DNA of 64,000 nucleotides from CAVVSD01 sp963750895 (GCA_963750895.1 CAVVSD010000003.1:1-64000), one strand, 5' to 3'. Shown: positions 32,141-42,296, counted from the stretch's first letter. Numbers and translations: made by a program. Notes: generated by a model from the sequence alone, not told the origin.

Positions 32141-33328
32141 ATGGACTCGCTGACCGAGGACGAGGTCGCGCGCCGGGCGGGGGTCACGCCGGAGACGCTC
32201 CGGTCGTGGGTCGGCGACGGCCTGCTCCCGCGCTTCGGCGGCACCTGGACGCCCGAGGTCGCCGCGCAGGCCAGGCTCGTCGCGCGCCTGCAGGCGCGCG
32301 GGCACAGTCCCTCCCAGATCCGCGACGCCGAGCAGCGCGGCGCGCTGGCCTTCGGCGGGATCGAGCACCTGCTCGGCAGTCCCGGTCCCGAGGTCTCCCT
32401 CGCCGCGGCCGCCGAGGAGGTCGGCCTCGAGCCCGAGTTCGTGACCGAGGCCCTCACGGCGATGGGCTTCCCGGTCCGCGCCGGGCGCGAGCCGCGGCTC
32501 GCGCCGGACGACGTCGTGCTGCTCGCCGACATCGCGCGCGCGTCCGAGGCCGGGCTCCCGCGCGTCGCGCTGGTGCAGCTGCTGCGGGTCTACGGTCACG
32601 CGCTCGCGCAGGTGGCCGACGCCGAGGTGCGGCTCTTCCACCTCTACGTCCACGAGCCGCTCATGCAGGACGGCGTGTCCGGCGAGCGGATCGCGGAGGA
32701 GATGGAGGACCTCGTCCGCGGCGTCCTGCCGCTCGCCGCGCCGATCATGCACCGCCTCCACCGCCGGCACCTGCGGCGCTTCGTCGCCCAGGACGTCATC
32801 GGCCACATGGAGGAGGACGACGGCGACGGGAGCCCCCGCCTTCCCGGCCGCCTGCGGGTCGCGATCGCCTTCGCCGACCTCGCCGGCTACACGCGCATGA
32901 CCGAGGAGCTGGGCGACGAGGAGGCCGTGCTCGCCGTCGAGCGCTTCATCGAGGAGGTCGAGCGGTCGCTGCCCGCGAGCGCGCGGGTCGTCAAGGAGAT
33001 CGGCGACGAGGTCATGGTCGTCGGGTCGGACGTCGTCGCCCTCACCGCCTGGGCGGTCGCGTACCAGGCCGGCCGCGTCGGCCGGCGCCCGCAGCCGCGG
33101 ATCGGGCTGCACGTCGGGGAGGTGCTCTACCGCGACGGCGAGTACTACGGCCGCGAGGTCAACCTCGCCGCCCGCGTGGCGGCGCGCGCCGCCGGCGGCG
33201 AGGTGCTCGTGACGCGCGCCGTCGACGAGGCCGCCGGCAGCGGCCTGGCCCGGGAGCGCATCGGCGAGGTCCGGCTCAAGGGCTTCGCCCAGGCGACCGA
33301 GCTCTTCCTGGCCTACCCACGACGGTGA
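32141..33328 (+). CDS. MerR-type HTH protein fused to class III adenylate/guanylate cyclase
   Basis: This is a 395-residue fusion. Residues 1-70 resemble a MerR-type winged helix (LTEDEVARRAGVTPETLRSWV) and residues 85-125 a second HTH-like repeat (SLAAAAEEVGLEPEFVTEAL). An alpha-helical middle follows. Residues 225-390 are a class III cyclase catalytic domain with the metal Asp in IAFADLAGYTRMTEE and IGDEVMVVG, and with VNLAARVAARA and LKGF. It would make cAMP (or cGMP) and is soluble. ATG 32141 follows a GGGGGAC; an ATG at 32129 is an alternative. Its stop overlaps the tilS GTG. Input signal and DNA binding are untested inference. Confidence 0.85.
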   Translation: MDSLTEDEVARRAGVTPETLRSWVGDGLLPRFGGTWTPEVAAQARLVARLQARGHSPSQIRDAEQRGALAFGGIEHLLGSPGPEVSLAAAAEEVGLEPEFVTEALTAMGFPVRAGREPRLAPDDVVLLADIARASEAGLPRVALVQLLRVYGHALAQVADAEVRLFHLYVHEPLMQDGVSGERIAEEMEDLVRGVLPLAAPIMHRLHRRHLRRFVAQDVIGHMEEDDGDGSPRLPGRLRVAIAFADLAGYTRMTEELGDEEAVLAVERFIEEVERSLPASARVVKEIGDEVMVVGSDVVALTAWAVAYQAGRVGRRPQPRIGLHVGEVLYRDGEYYGREVNLAARVAARAAGGEVLVTRAVDEAAGSGLARERIGEVRLKGFAQATELFLAYPRR

Positions 33329-34258
33329 CCGACCTCGTCGATCGCGTCCGCGCCACCGGGCTCCTGCCGCCCGGCGCGCCGGTCGTCGTGCTGCTCAGCG
33401 GCGGGCGCGACTCGGTCTGCCTGCTCGACGTCGCCGACGCGCATCGCCGGCGCGGACCAGGTCGTCGCGCTCCACGTCAACCACGGCCTGCGCGGCGAGG
33501 AGTCCGAGGGCGACGAGGCCTACTGCCGCGAGCTGACGGCCGCGCTCGGCGTGGAGCTCGTCGTCGAGCGGTCCGGGCCCGCCCCGCGCACGGGGAACCT
33601 CCAGGCCTGGGCCCGCGACGGGCGGCTCGGCGCGGCGGCGGGCCTCGCGACCGCGCGCGGCGCGCGGGTCGCGACCGGGCACACGATGAGCGACCAGGCC
33701 GAGACGGTGCTCTACCGGCTGGCGGCGTCGCCGGGCCGGCGCGCGCTGCTCGGGATGCGCGCGGAGGACGGCCTGCTCGTGCGGCCGCTGCTCGATGTGA
33801 GCCGTGAGGAGACCGAGTCGCACTGCCGTGCGCGCGGGCTGTCCTGGCGCGAGGACTCGTCCAACGCGTCCCCTGAGTACGCGCGCGCGCGTACGCGGGA
33901 CCTCCTCGTCCCCGCCCTGCGCGCGCTGCATCCGGCGGCCGAGCGCAACGTCGCGCGGACCGCCGAGCTCCTGCGCGAGGAGGCGGAGGTGCTCGACGAG
34001 CTCGTGGCGACGGTGCTCGACGGCCGCGACCACGTCGGCACCGAGCACCTGGCGGTCCTGCCGCCGGCGCTCGCCAGGCTGGTCGTGCGGCGGCTCGCCG
34101 AGGACGCCGCGGGGCGCCTGTGCCCCCGTGCGCCGGGGCGTCTGGCCGAGCTCCTGGCGCTGCGCGACGGCGCGCTGGACGTGGGCGAGGGCGTCCGCGC
34201 CGTGGTCGCCGGCGGCGAGCTGCACATGGAGCGAACGCCTCCGCTCCGGGACACCTAG
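33325..34258 (+). CDS. tilS: tRNA(Ile)-lysidine synthetase, apparent frameshift
   Basis: TilS modifies C34 of the CAU-anticodon tRNA-Ile to lysidine and is essential in most bacteria. The PP-loop VVVLLSGGRDSVCLLDVA is intact at residues 20-37. Near 33441 the frame shifts by one extra base, after which VVALHVNHGLRGEES, HTMSDQAETVLYRL and LVRPLLDVSREE continue. The corrected protein is about 310 residues. The segment length is 3n+1. GTG 33325 overlaps the cyclase stop (GTGA). Its position before hpt and ftsH is the classic conserved order. An indel error is more likely than loss of an essential gene. Confidence 0.88.
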
Positions 34259-34261
34259 AAT
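34256..34261 (+). promoter_or_regulatory. TAGAAT -10 hexamer, leaderless type
   Basis: The hexamer begins with the tilS stop codon TAG and ends 8 bases before the hpt ATG at 34270. Confidence 0.5.
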
Positions 34262-34269
34262 CCCGATGG

Positions 34270-34797
34270 ATGCGTGACCCCGCCGTCGGCGAGATCCTGG
34301 TCCAGCCCGACGAGCTGGCCCGCCGAGTCAGAGAGCTCGGCGCCGAGATCTCCAAGGACTACGAGGGCCGCGAGCCGCTCCTCATCGGCGTGCTCAAGGG
34401 CGCCGTCTTCTTCCTCTCGGACCTCATGCGGTCGCTCGACGTGTCCTGCGAGGTCGACTTCATGGCCGTCGCCTCCTACGGCTCGGCGACGGAGTCCTCC
34501 GGCGTCGTGCGCATCCTCAAGGACCTCGACGCCGCGATCGAGGGCCGCGACGTCCTCATCGTCGAGGACATCGTCGACTCCGGCCTGACGCTGCAGTACC
34601 TCTTGCGCAATCTCGGCGCGCGCGGGCCCCGGTCGCTCGAGGTGTGCGCGCTGCTCACGAAGCCCGAGCGCCGCAGGGTGGAGCTCAGCCCCCGCTACGT
34701 GGGGTTCGAGATCCCCGACCGCTTCGTCGTCGGGTACGGGCTCGACTACGCCGAGCGGTACCGGAACCTGCCGTACGTGGCCGTCCTGAACACCTGA
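34270..34797 (+). CDS. hpt: Hypoxanthine-guanine phosphoribosyltransferase
   Basis: This 175-residue purine salvage enzyme transfers the PRPP ribose-phosphate to hypoxanthine or guanine. The PRPP-binding motif is VLIVEDIVDSGLTLQYL (residues 98-114). Other family segments are LIGVLKGAVFFLSDL near the N-terminus and FVVGYGLDYAERYRNLPYV at the C-terminus. It is cytoplasmic. It follows tilS and precedes ftsH as in Bacillus and many actinobacteria, and has its own leaderless-type promoter. Confidence 0.95.
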   Translation: MRDPAVGEILVQPDELARRVRELGAEISKDYEGREPLLIGVLKGAVFFLSDLMRSLDVSCEVDFMAVASYGSATESSGVVRILKDLDAAIEGRDVLIVEDIVDSGLTLQYLLRNLGARGPRSLEVCALLTKPERRRVELSPRYVGFEIPDRFVVGYGLDYAERYRNLPYVAVLNT

Positions 34798-34850
34798 GAT
34801 GGGCCGCGTCGGCCCTTTGTCCACCTGCATTTCACGCAGGTCCCGACTGC

Positions 34851-34856
34851 TACGCT
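34851..34856 (+). promoter_or_regulatory. TACGCT -10 hexamer of ftsH
   Basis: TACGCT ends 10 bases before the ftsH ATG at 34867, so the ftsH mRNA is probably leaderless. Confidence 0.5.
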
Positions 34857-34866
34857 CAGACGTCCC

Positions 34867-36846
<1,980 letters not shown>

Positions 36847-36869
36847 CGGCCTCGCGTCGCTGATCTGTT

Positions 36870-36896
36870 CGACGGGCGCCCTGGTGGCGCCCGTCG
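36870..36896 (+). terminator. Terminator hairpin after ftsH
   Basis: An 11-bp perfect stem, CGACGGGCGCC / GGCGCCCGTCG, closes a 5-base loop 24 bases after the ftsH stop. No long U-tract follows. Confidence 0.6.
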
Positions 36897-36946
36897 TCGT
36901 TGTGGGGCGGTTGTGGAGCACCGCGCCGCCGTTGTGCGGGACGCGA

Positions 36947-36995
36947 TGACCTCTCTCGCTTGTTCATCCATGACATGGACGAGGGAGAGAGGTCA
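36947..36995. promoter_or_regulatory. Nested inverted repeat upstream of the SDR gene
   Basis: Outer arms TGACCTCTCTC (36947-36957) and GAGAGAGGTCA (36985-36995) are a perfect 11-bp match. An inner palindrome TCCATG-A-CATGGA lies at 36967-36979, almost concentric. The element is 61 bp before the SDR start. It could be an operator or a transcribed hairpin. Confidence 0.45.
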
Positions 36996-37042
36996 GTGGA
37001 ACGAGTCGGTGTCGCGCGCATCCGATTCGCCCCCCGCCGGGA

Positions 37043-37048
37043 TAGCCT
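37043..37048 (+). promoter_or_regulatory. TAGCCT -10 hexamer, leaderless type
   Basis: TAGCCT ends 7 bases before the SDR ATG at 37056, which would head the folate gene run. Confidence 0.5.
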
Positions 37049-37055
37049 GCTGACC

Positions 37056-37839
37056 ATGGACCTCGAGCTCGCGGGAAGGGTCGCGCTCGTCACCGGAGCG
37101 ACCCGCGGCATCGGCAGGGCGATCGCCACGAAGCTGGCCGCCGAAGGCTGCGCCGTCGCGATCTGCGCCCGCGACGCCGACGCCGTCGCGCAGACCGTCG
37201 CGGCGCTCGAGGCGCAGGGCGTCAAGGCGTTCGGCGCGTCCGTCGACATCACCGACGACGCCGCGCTCGAGGCCTTCGTCGACGCCGCCGCGCAGACGCT
37301 CGGCGGCCTCGACCTCGTCGTGGCCAACGCCGGCGGCAGCGCCGGCGAGAACCTCCTCACGGAGACGACGGGCGACGACTGGCGCCGGACGATGGAGCTC
37401 AACGTCGTCCACGCCGCGGTGCTCGTCCGCGCGGCCGTGCCGCACCTCAGAGCGCGGGGCGGCGGCGCCGCGCTCGTCATCGCCTCCATCTCCGGCTCAC
37501 GGCCCCAGCCGAAGGCGCAGTACGCCGCCGCGAAGGCCGCGGAGATCCACCTCGCCGTCTCGCTCGGCCGCGAGCTCGGCCCGGACCGCATCCGCGTCAA
37601 CGCCCTGAGCCCGGGCTCGATCCTCTTCGAGGGCGGCTCGTGGGACCGCCGCCGCATCGACGATCCGGACGCGTTCGCCGCGTTCGCCAGGACCGAGTTC
37701 CCCCACGAGCGCCTCGGCACCGTCGAGGAGATCGCCGACGCCGCCGCGTTCCTCCTGTCGCCCCGCGCGAGCTGGGTCAACGGCACCGAGCTCATCGTCG
37801 ACGGCGGTCAGAACCAGCCCGGGATGGGCGGGTTGGTGA
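37056..37839 (+). CDS. Short-chain dehydrogenase/reductase (3-oxoacyl-ACP reductase-like)
   Basis: This active-type SDR has the cofactor loop ALVTGATRGIGRAIA at residues 10-24, VVANAGG, catalytic Ser in VIASISGS and Tyr/Lys in QYAAAKAAE. As printed, its frame runs without a stop into FolP, giving a 545-residue open frame from 37056 to 38693. Omitting one base of CCC at 37818-37820 gives a normal 260-residue SDR ending PGWAGW at a TGA (37837-37839) that overlaps a folP GTG. I treat the two as separate genes on that basis, but a true fusion is not excluded. Confidence 0.75.
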
Positions 37840-38693
37840 GTCCGCTCGCGCGCGTTCCCGACCCCGTCGTGATGGGCGTGGTGAACGTGACGCCGGACTC
37901 GTTCTCCGACGGCGGCCGGTGGCTGGACCCGGAGAAGGCGATCGCGCATGCGCACAGGCTCGTGGCCGACGGCGCGGGCATCCTCGACATCGGCGGCGAG
38001 TCGACCCGGCCGGGCGCGAACCCGGTGGCCGCCGACGAGCAGCTGCGGCGCATCGTGCCCGTGTTCGAGGGCCTGCAGGGCGTCGAGGCGCGTCTGTCGA
38101 TCGACACGACGAAGGCGCCGGTGGCCCGCGCGGCGATCGAGGCGGGCGCGGACATCGTCAACGACGTCACCGCCCTGCGCGACGATCCCGATCTCGCCGG
38201 CCTGTGCGCCGAGCGGGGCGTGAACGTCTGCCTCATGCACATGCTCGGCGAGCCGCGCACGATGCAGGACGACCCGCACTACGACGACGTCGTCGACGAC
38301 GTCAAGGCGTTCCTCGTCGAGCGCCTGGAGCACGCGGTCGCGGCGGGCATCGCCGAGGACAAGGTCTGGCTCGATCCGGGGATCGGGTTCGGCAAGACCG
38401 TCGACCACAACCTCGCGCTGCTCGGGCGTCTGGACGAGCTGGTCGCCATCGGCCGCCCGATCGTCGTCGGGACGTCGCGCAAGGGGTTCATCGGGAGGAT
38501 CAGCGGCGAGGAGATCGAGGGCCGCGTGCCCGGGACCATCGCCACGAACGTCATCGCGCTGGGCAACGGCGCCGAGGTGTTCCGCGTCCACGACGTGGCG
38601 GCCGTCGCCCAGGCGCTGGACGTTGCTGCTGCTACGTTCCGCGGCCAGTGGAACGGCGCGACGACGACATCGACGACATCGACGACGACGTAG
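37836..38693 (+). CDS. folP: Dihydropteroate synthase
   Basis: This TIM-barrel enzyme joins 4-aminobenzoate to hydroxymethyl-dihydropterin pyrophosphate in folate synthesis. All signatures are present: VMGVVNVTPDSFSDGG, DIGGESTRPGA, VNDVTALRDDP, DPGIGFGKTVDHNLALLG and GTSRKGFIG. From GTG 37836 it is 285 residues, the normal length. The same frame is open into the upstream SDR. Its last 45 bases overlap folB and encode a Thr/Ser run (TTTSTTSTTT) because they read a GAC/ATC repeat in another frame. folB and folK follow. Confidence 0.92.
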   Translation: MSPLARVPDPVVMGVVNVTPDSFSDGGRWLDPEKAIAHAHRLVADGAGILDIGGESTRPGANPVAADEQLRRIVPVFEGLQGVEARLSIDTTKAPVARAAIEAGADIVNDVTALRDDPDLAGLCAERGVNVCLMHMLGEPRTMQDDPHYDDVVDDVKAFLVERLEHAVAAGIAEDKVWLDPGIGFGKTVDHNLALLGRLDELVAIGRPIVVGTSRKGFIGRISGEEIEGRVPGTIATNVIALGNGAEVFRVHDVAAVAQALDVAAATFRGQWNGATTTSTTSTTT

Positions 38694-39109
38694 ACGAGGA
38701 GCCCGTCGACGACTCCGACGACGAGGACGACGACGTCCCCGACACCCCGGTCTCGATCGAGATCAGCGGCCTCTCGCTCTACACGCACCACGGCGTCAGC
38801 GCGGCCGAGCGCGAGGTCGGTCAGCGCCTCGTGCTCGACATCACGCTCGACATGCTCCGCAACGACGCCACGACGACCGACGACGTGGCCGACACCGTCG
38901 ACTACGGCGAGGTCTGCCAGCTCGCCGCGCTGATCGCGCAGCAGCGCTCCTACCGGACGCTCGAGCGCCTGGCCACGGCGATCGCCGACAGGCTCCTGGA
39001 CGACTTCGACGTGCACTCGGTGATGGTCAAGGCGTCGAAGCCGGAGCCGCCGATCCCGCTGCCGGTGGACGAGGCGTCCGTCACCGTCTGGCGGGAGATC
39101 GAGGAGTAG
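38648..39109 (+). CDS. folB: Dihydroneopterin aldolase with acidic N-terminal extension
   Basis: The C-terminal 118 residues are a complete FolB: IEISGLSLYTHHGVSAAERE, GQRLVLDITLDM, VDYGEVCQL, SYRTLERLATAIADRLL. It cleaves dihydroneopterin to hydroxymethyl-dihydropterin and glycolaldehyde. The first 35 residues are an Asp/Glu-rich tail encoded by a GAC/ATC repeat. No ATG, GTG or TTG is available between this tail and the domain, so GTG 38648 is used. It overlaps folP by 46 bases. The extension is unusual for FolB. Confidence 0.9.
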   Translation: MERRDDDIDDIDDDVDEEPVDDSDDEDDDVPDTPVSIEISGLSLYTHHGVSAAEREVGQRLVLDITLDMLRNDATTTDDVADTVDYGEVCQLAALIAQQRSYRTLERLATAIADRLLDDFDVHSVMVKASKPEPPIPLPVDEASVTVWREIEE

Positions 39110-39113
39110 TGGT

Positions 39114-39153
39114 CGAAGGCTTCGCCTTCGAATGCGAGAAGCGAGCTTCTCGC
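39114..39153. repeat. Two adjacent perfect hairpins after folB
   Basis: CGAAGGC-TTC-GCCTTCG (39114-39130) and GCGAGAAGC-GA-GCTTCTCGC (39134-39153) lie back to back between the folB stop and the thioesterase start. They resemble dispersed palindromic elements or an attenuating terminator. No second copy was noticed in this window. Confidence 0.5.
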
Positions 39154-39173
39154 GGCGTGAGGCAGGGCCGGCG

Positions 39174-39989
39174 GTGGTAGAGGGCCCGTTCGACCGCGCC
39201 ATCGCGGTCGAGAAGGAGGGCGACGGCCGGATGGCGGTGCTCCTCGACGCGACGTGGACGGCACCGGCCGGCCTCAACGGCGGCTACATCGCCGCGGTCG
39301 TGCTCAACGCGATGATCGCGGTGGTCGGCGACCGGGGGCGACACCCGCGCTCGATCACCCTGCAGTACCTGGCGTCGCCGCAGCCGGGCCCGGCCGTCGT
39401 CGAGGTGGCCATCGAGCGCTCCGGCCGCACGCTGACGAGCACGAGCGCGCGCCTCGTGCAGGACGGGCGCACGTCCGTCGTCGCGCTCGGCGTCCTGGCC
39501 GGCGACTACTCGCCCGCCGTCGAGTTCGCCACGCCGCCGCCGCCCGTGCCCGTCGCGGACGACGTCCCGGTCCTCGACTGGGGCACCGACATCTTCCCGA
39601 TCGCGAGCATGTTCGACTACCGGCCGGCGATCGGCCCGGTCCCGCTGCGCGACGCTCCCGCGCCCGAGGCGGTCACCGGCGGGTGGCTGCGGCTCAAGGA
39701 GCCGCGGGCGCCCGACGCGCAGCTGCTGGCCCAGTACGTCGACGCGTGGTGGCCCGCGTCGTTCGTCCGCGTGGCGCAGCCGGCCGCCGTCCCGACGATC
39801 GACCTCACGGTGCACTTCCGCGCGCCCTCCGTGGCGGCTGCGCTCGATCCCGCGGCGCCTGTCATGGTCCGCTTCGCGTCGCGCACCGCGAAGGACGGCT
39901 TCGTCGAGGAGGATGGCGAGGTGTGGGCACCGGACGGGACCCTGCTGGCGACCTCGCGCCAACTCGCGGTGGCGCGGCTCATGGCATGA
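39174..39989 (+). CDS. Acyl-CoA thioesterase family protein (double hot-dog, TesB-like)
   Basis: This 271-residue protein has two predicted hot-dog halves. The first has LNGGYIAAVVLNAMI and SITLQYLASPQPGPAVVEV; the second has LTVHFRAP and ATSRQLAVARL. This is the TesB/thioesterase-like layout that hydrolyses acyl-CoA. GTG 39174 is preferred over ATG 39132 because the latter would translate through the palindromic hairpin; a GAGGCAGGG site precedes the GTG. It is inserted between folB and folK and overlaps folK by four bases. Its substrate is unknown. Confidence 0.82.
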   Translation: MVEGPFDRAIAVEKEGDGRMAVLLDATWTAPAGLNGGYIAAVVLNAMIAVVGDRGRHPRSITLQYLASPQPGPAVVEVAIERSGRTLTSTSARLVQDGRTSVVALGVLAGDYSPAVEFATPPPPVPVADDVPVLDWGTDIFPIASMFDYRPAIGPVPLRDAPAPEAVTGGWLRLKEPRAPDAQLLAQYVDAWWPASFVRVAQPAAVPTIDLTVHFRAPSVAAALDPAAPVMVRFASRTAKDGFVEEDGEVWAPDGTLLATSRQLAVARLMA

Positions 39990-40507
39990 CCATCGGCTAC
40001 CTCGGACTCGGCTCCAACGTCGGCGACCGCCGCGCCCAGCTGCAGGCGGCGACCGACGCGCTGGTCGAAGGGGGCATCACCGTCCTCGGGTCGTCGAGCA
40101 CCTACGACACCGACCCCGTGGGCGAGGTCCTCGATCAGCCCAGCTTCCTCAACGCGTGCCTGCGGATCGACACGGCCCTCGACCCCGAGGCGCTGCTCGA
40201 CGCCTGCAAGGCGACCGAGCGCGAGATGGGTCGCGCGCAGCCGGGTCAGGGCTACGTCCGCCACGGGCCGCGCCCGATCGACGTCGACCTCCTCCTGCTG
40301 GGCGACACGACCTACGCCTCCGAGCGCCTGACGCTGCCGCACCCCGAGGTGCTCGCCCGCCGCTTCGTCCTCATCCCGCTGCTCGAGCTGGACTTCGAGC
40401 TCAGCACGCCGGACGGCAGGCGCTGCAGCGACGCCCTCGCGGCCCTGCCCGTCGAGGAGGGCGTCCGGCGAGAAGGCCCACCCCTGACCGTCCCCGGAGG
40501 CGCGTGA
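39986..40507 (+). CDS. folK: 2-amino-4-hydroxy-6-hydroxymethyldihydropteridine pyrophosphokinase
   Basis: This 173-residue HPPK activates hydroxymethyl-dihydropterin with ATP for FolP. It starts YLGLGSNVGDRRAQLQAA and has TDPVGEVLDQPSFLNA and the signature RHGPRPIDVDLLLLGD, which supplies the Mg-binding Asp pair. The ATG overlaps the thioesterase stop (ATGA), and the stop shares one base with coaX, so translation is coupled through the run. Confidence 0.95.
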   Translation: MTIGYLGLGSNVGDRRAQLQAATDALVEGGITVLGSSSTYDTDPVGEVLDQPSFLNACLRIDTALDPEALLDACKATEREMGRAQPGQGYVRHGPRPIDVDLLLLGDTTYASERLTLPHPEVLARRFVLIPLLELDFELSTPDGRRCSDALAALPVEEGVRREGPPLTVPGGA

Positions 40508-41283
40508 TGCTGCTCGTCGTCGACGTCGGCAACACCCAGACGCACTTCGGCACGTGGGAGGAGGACCGCCTCGTCGAGCACTGGCGGTTCGCGACCGTGC
40601 GCACGGCGACCGCCGACGAGATCGGCGCGGTGCTCCTCAACCTGCTCGGCCTGCGCGGGCTCGGCTTCGCCGACCTCGACGCGTCGATCATCTCCAGCAC
40701 GGTCCCGGTCCTCGAGCCGGAGTGGGTCGCGATGGCCGAGCGCTACCTCGACCACCGGATGCTGAGCGTGGGGCCCGGCCTGCGGACCGGCATGCCGATC
40801 CGCTACGACAACCCGCGCGAGATCGGCGCCGACCGGCTCGTGAACGCGGTCGCGATCCGCGAGCGCTTCGGGGGCCCGGCGATCTGCGTGGACTTCGGCA
40901 CCGCCGTGAACTTCGACGTCGTCTCGCGGGCCGGCGAGTACCTCGGCGGCACGCTCGTGCCGGGCGTCGAGATCTCGCTCGACGCGCTCACCGAGCGGGG
41001 CGCGAAGCTGCCCAAGATCGACCTCGCGGCGCCCAAGAGCGTCATCGGCAAGTCGACCGTGGACGCGATCCGCGCGGGCGTCGTCTTCGGCTACGCAGCC
41101 GCGGTCGACGGCATCCTGCGCCGCATCCGGGCCGAGATGCGCGAGCCGGAGGCGGTCACGATCGCCACGGGCGGCCTGGCGCACCACATCGTGCCGTTCT
41201 CCGAGGAGATCTCGGAGATCGACCAGATGCTCACGCTCACGGGGCTACGTTTGGTGTACGAACGCAATGCCCCGCCTGACTGA
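40507..41283 (+). CDS. coaX: Type III pantothenate kinase
   Basis: This 258-residue ASKHA-fold kinase catalyses the first step of CoA synthesis. It starts LLVVDVGNTQTHFGTW (phosphate-1 motif), with PREIGADRLVNAVA, CVDFGTAVNFDVV, GGTLVPGVEISLDAL and TVDAIRAGVVFGY. CoaX enzymes are insensitive to CoA feedback. The Thr normally in the DFGTAT motif is here followed by Val. The 3' end overlaps dusB by 17 bases. Confidence 0.95.
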   Translation: MLLVVDVGNTQTHFGTWEEDRLVEHWRFATVRTATADEIGAVLLNLLGLRGLGFADLDASIISSTVPVLEPEWVAMAERYLDHRMLSVGPGLRTGMPIRYDNPREIGADRLVNAVAIRERFGGPAICVDFGTAVNFDVVSRAGEYLGGTLVPGVEISLDALTERGAKLPKIDLAAPKSVIGKSTVDAIRAGVVFGYAAAVDGILRRIRAEMREPEAVTIATGGLAHHIVPFSEEISEIDQMLTLTGLRLVYERNAPPD

Positions 41284-42262
41284 CAGCTGGCAGCTCGGAC
41301 CGCACACGATCCGCAACCGGGTCGTGCTCGCGCCGCTGGCCGGGATCGGCAACTGGTTCGTCCGGCTGCAGGCGAAGCGCTACGGCGCCGGGCTCGCGTT
41401 CTCCGAGATGGTCTCCTCGCACGCGATCCACTACCGCAACGAGAAGACCTGCACCGAGCTCCTGCGCATCCACCCCGACGAGCGCGGCGGCGGCCCGGTC
41501 GCCATCCAGCTGTTCGGGCAGGACCCCGAGATCATGCGGTCCGCGGCGGCCACGGTCGCCGAGGCGGGCGCGGACATCATCGACCTGAACATGGGCTGCC
41601 CGGTGCCGAAGGTGTGCAAGACCGGCGCCGGCGCCGCGCTGCTCGGCGACCACGACACGGCGGTGGCGGTCGCCGCGGCCGCGCGCGAGGGCAGCGGCCT
41701 GCCGGTCACCGTGAAGCTGCGCAGCGGCCGCAAGCGCGGGGAGACGGACGGCCTCGTGCTCGCCCACCGCCTCGTCGCCGAGGCCGGCGTCGCCGCGATC
41801 GGCTTCCACCCGCGGTCCGCCCAGGTGCAGCACAAGGGCGAGCCCGACCTCGAGCTCGCGGCCGAGCTCGTGCGCACGCTGCCCGCGCCCGTGATCCTCT
41901 CCGGCGGGATGCGCGACCCCGCCTGGATCGCGGACGCGTTCGAGCGCACCGGCGCGACCGCCGTGATGCTCGCGCGCGGCGCGCTGGGCGACCCGTGGCT
42001 CTTCGCGCGCCTGCTCGACGCGGGCACGACGGAGCCGAGCCACGAGGAGGTCCTCGACGAGCTCGACTGGGTGCTGGGCCGCGCGGCGGAGCACCTCGGC
42101 GAGGAGCGAGCGGCTCGCTACCTGCGCAAGTTCTACCCCTGGTACGTCGACCGGCTCGGGGCGGATCGCACGCTCAACGACGCGCTGCAGCGCACCGCGT
42201 CGCTCGCTGAGGCCCGCGAGGTCCTCGGCACCCTCCGCCGCCCCGTCGCAGCGGCCGCCTGA
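41267..42262 (+). CDS. dus: tRNA-dihydrouridine synthase
   Basis: This 331-residue FMN-dependent enzyme reduces uridines in tRNA D-loops. It has VVLAPLAGIGNWFVR, the catalytic cysteine in NMGCPVPKVCKTGAGAAL, HPRSAQVQHKGEPD and LARGALGDPWLF. The variant HPRSAQ replaces the usual HGRTR/Q substrate-phosphate motif. The ATG lies inside coaX. It resembles the DusB group that sits next to folate genes in many bacteria. Confidence 0.93.
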   Translation: MPRLTDSWQLGPHTIRNRVVLAPLAGIGNWFVRLQAKRYGAGLAFSEMVSSHAIHYRNEKTCTELLRIHPDERGGGPVAIQLFGQDPEIMRSAAATVAEAGADIIDLNMGCPVPKVCKTGAGAALLGDHDTAVAVAAAAREGSGLPVTVKLRSGRKRGETDGLVLAHRLVAEAGVAAIGFHPRSAQVQHKGEPDLELAAELVRTLPAPVILSGGMRDPAWIADAFERTGATAVMLARGALGDPWLFARLLDAGTTEPSHEEVLDELDWVLGRAAEHLGEERAARYLRKFYPWYVDRLGADRTLNDALQRTASLAEAREVLGTLRRPVAAAA

Positions 42263-42272
42263 ACCCTCAGAG

Positions 42273-42296
42273 AGGCCCCGAGGGGGCTGTTACACT
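42273..42296 (+). promoter_or_regulatory. Hairpin and -10 element before greA
   Basis: A short hairpin with one mismatch (42273-42288) follows the dus stop, and TACACT at 42291-42296 can serve as -10 for a leader of about 30 nt before greA. No clear -35 is seen. Confidence 0.4.
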
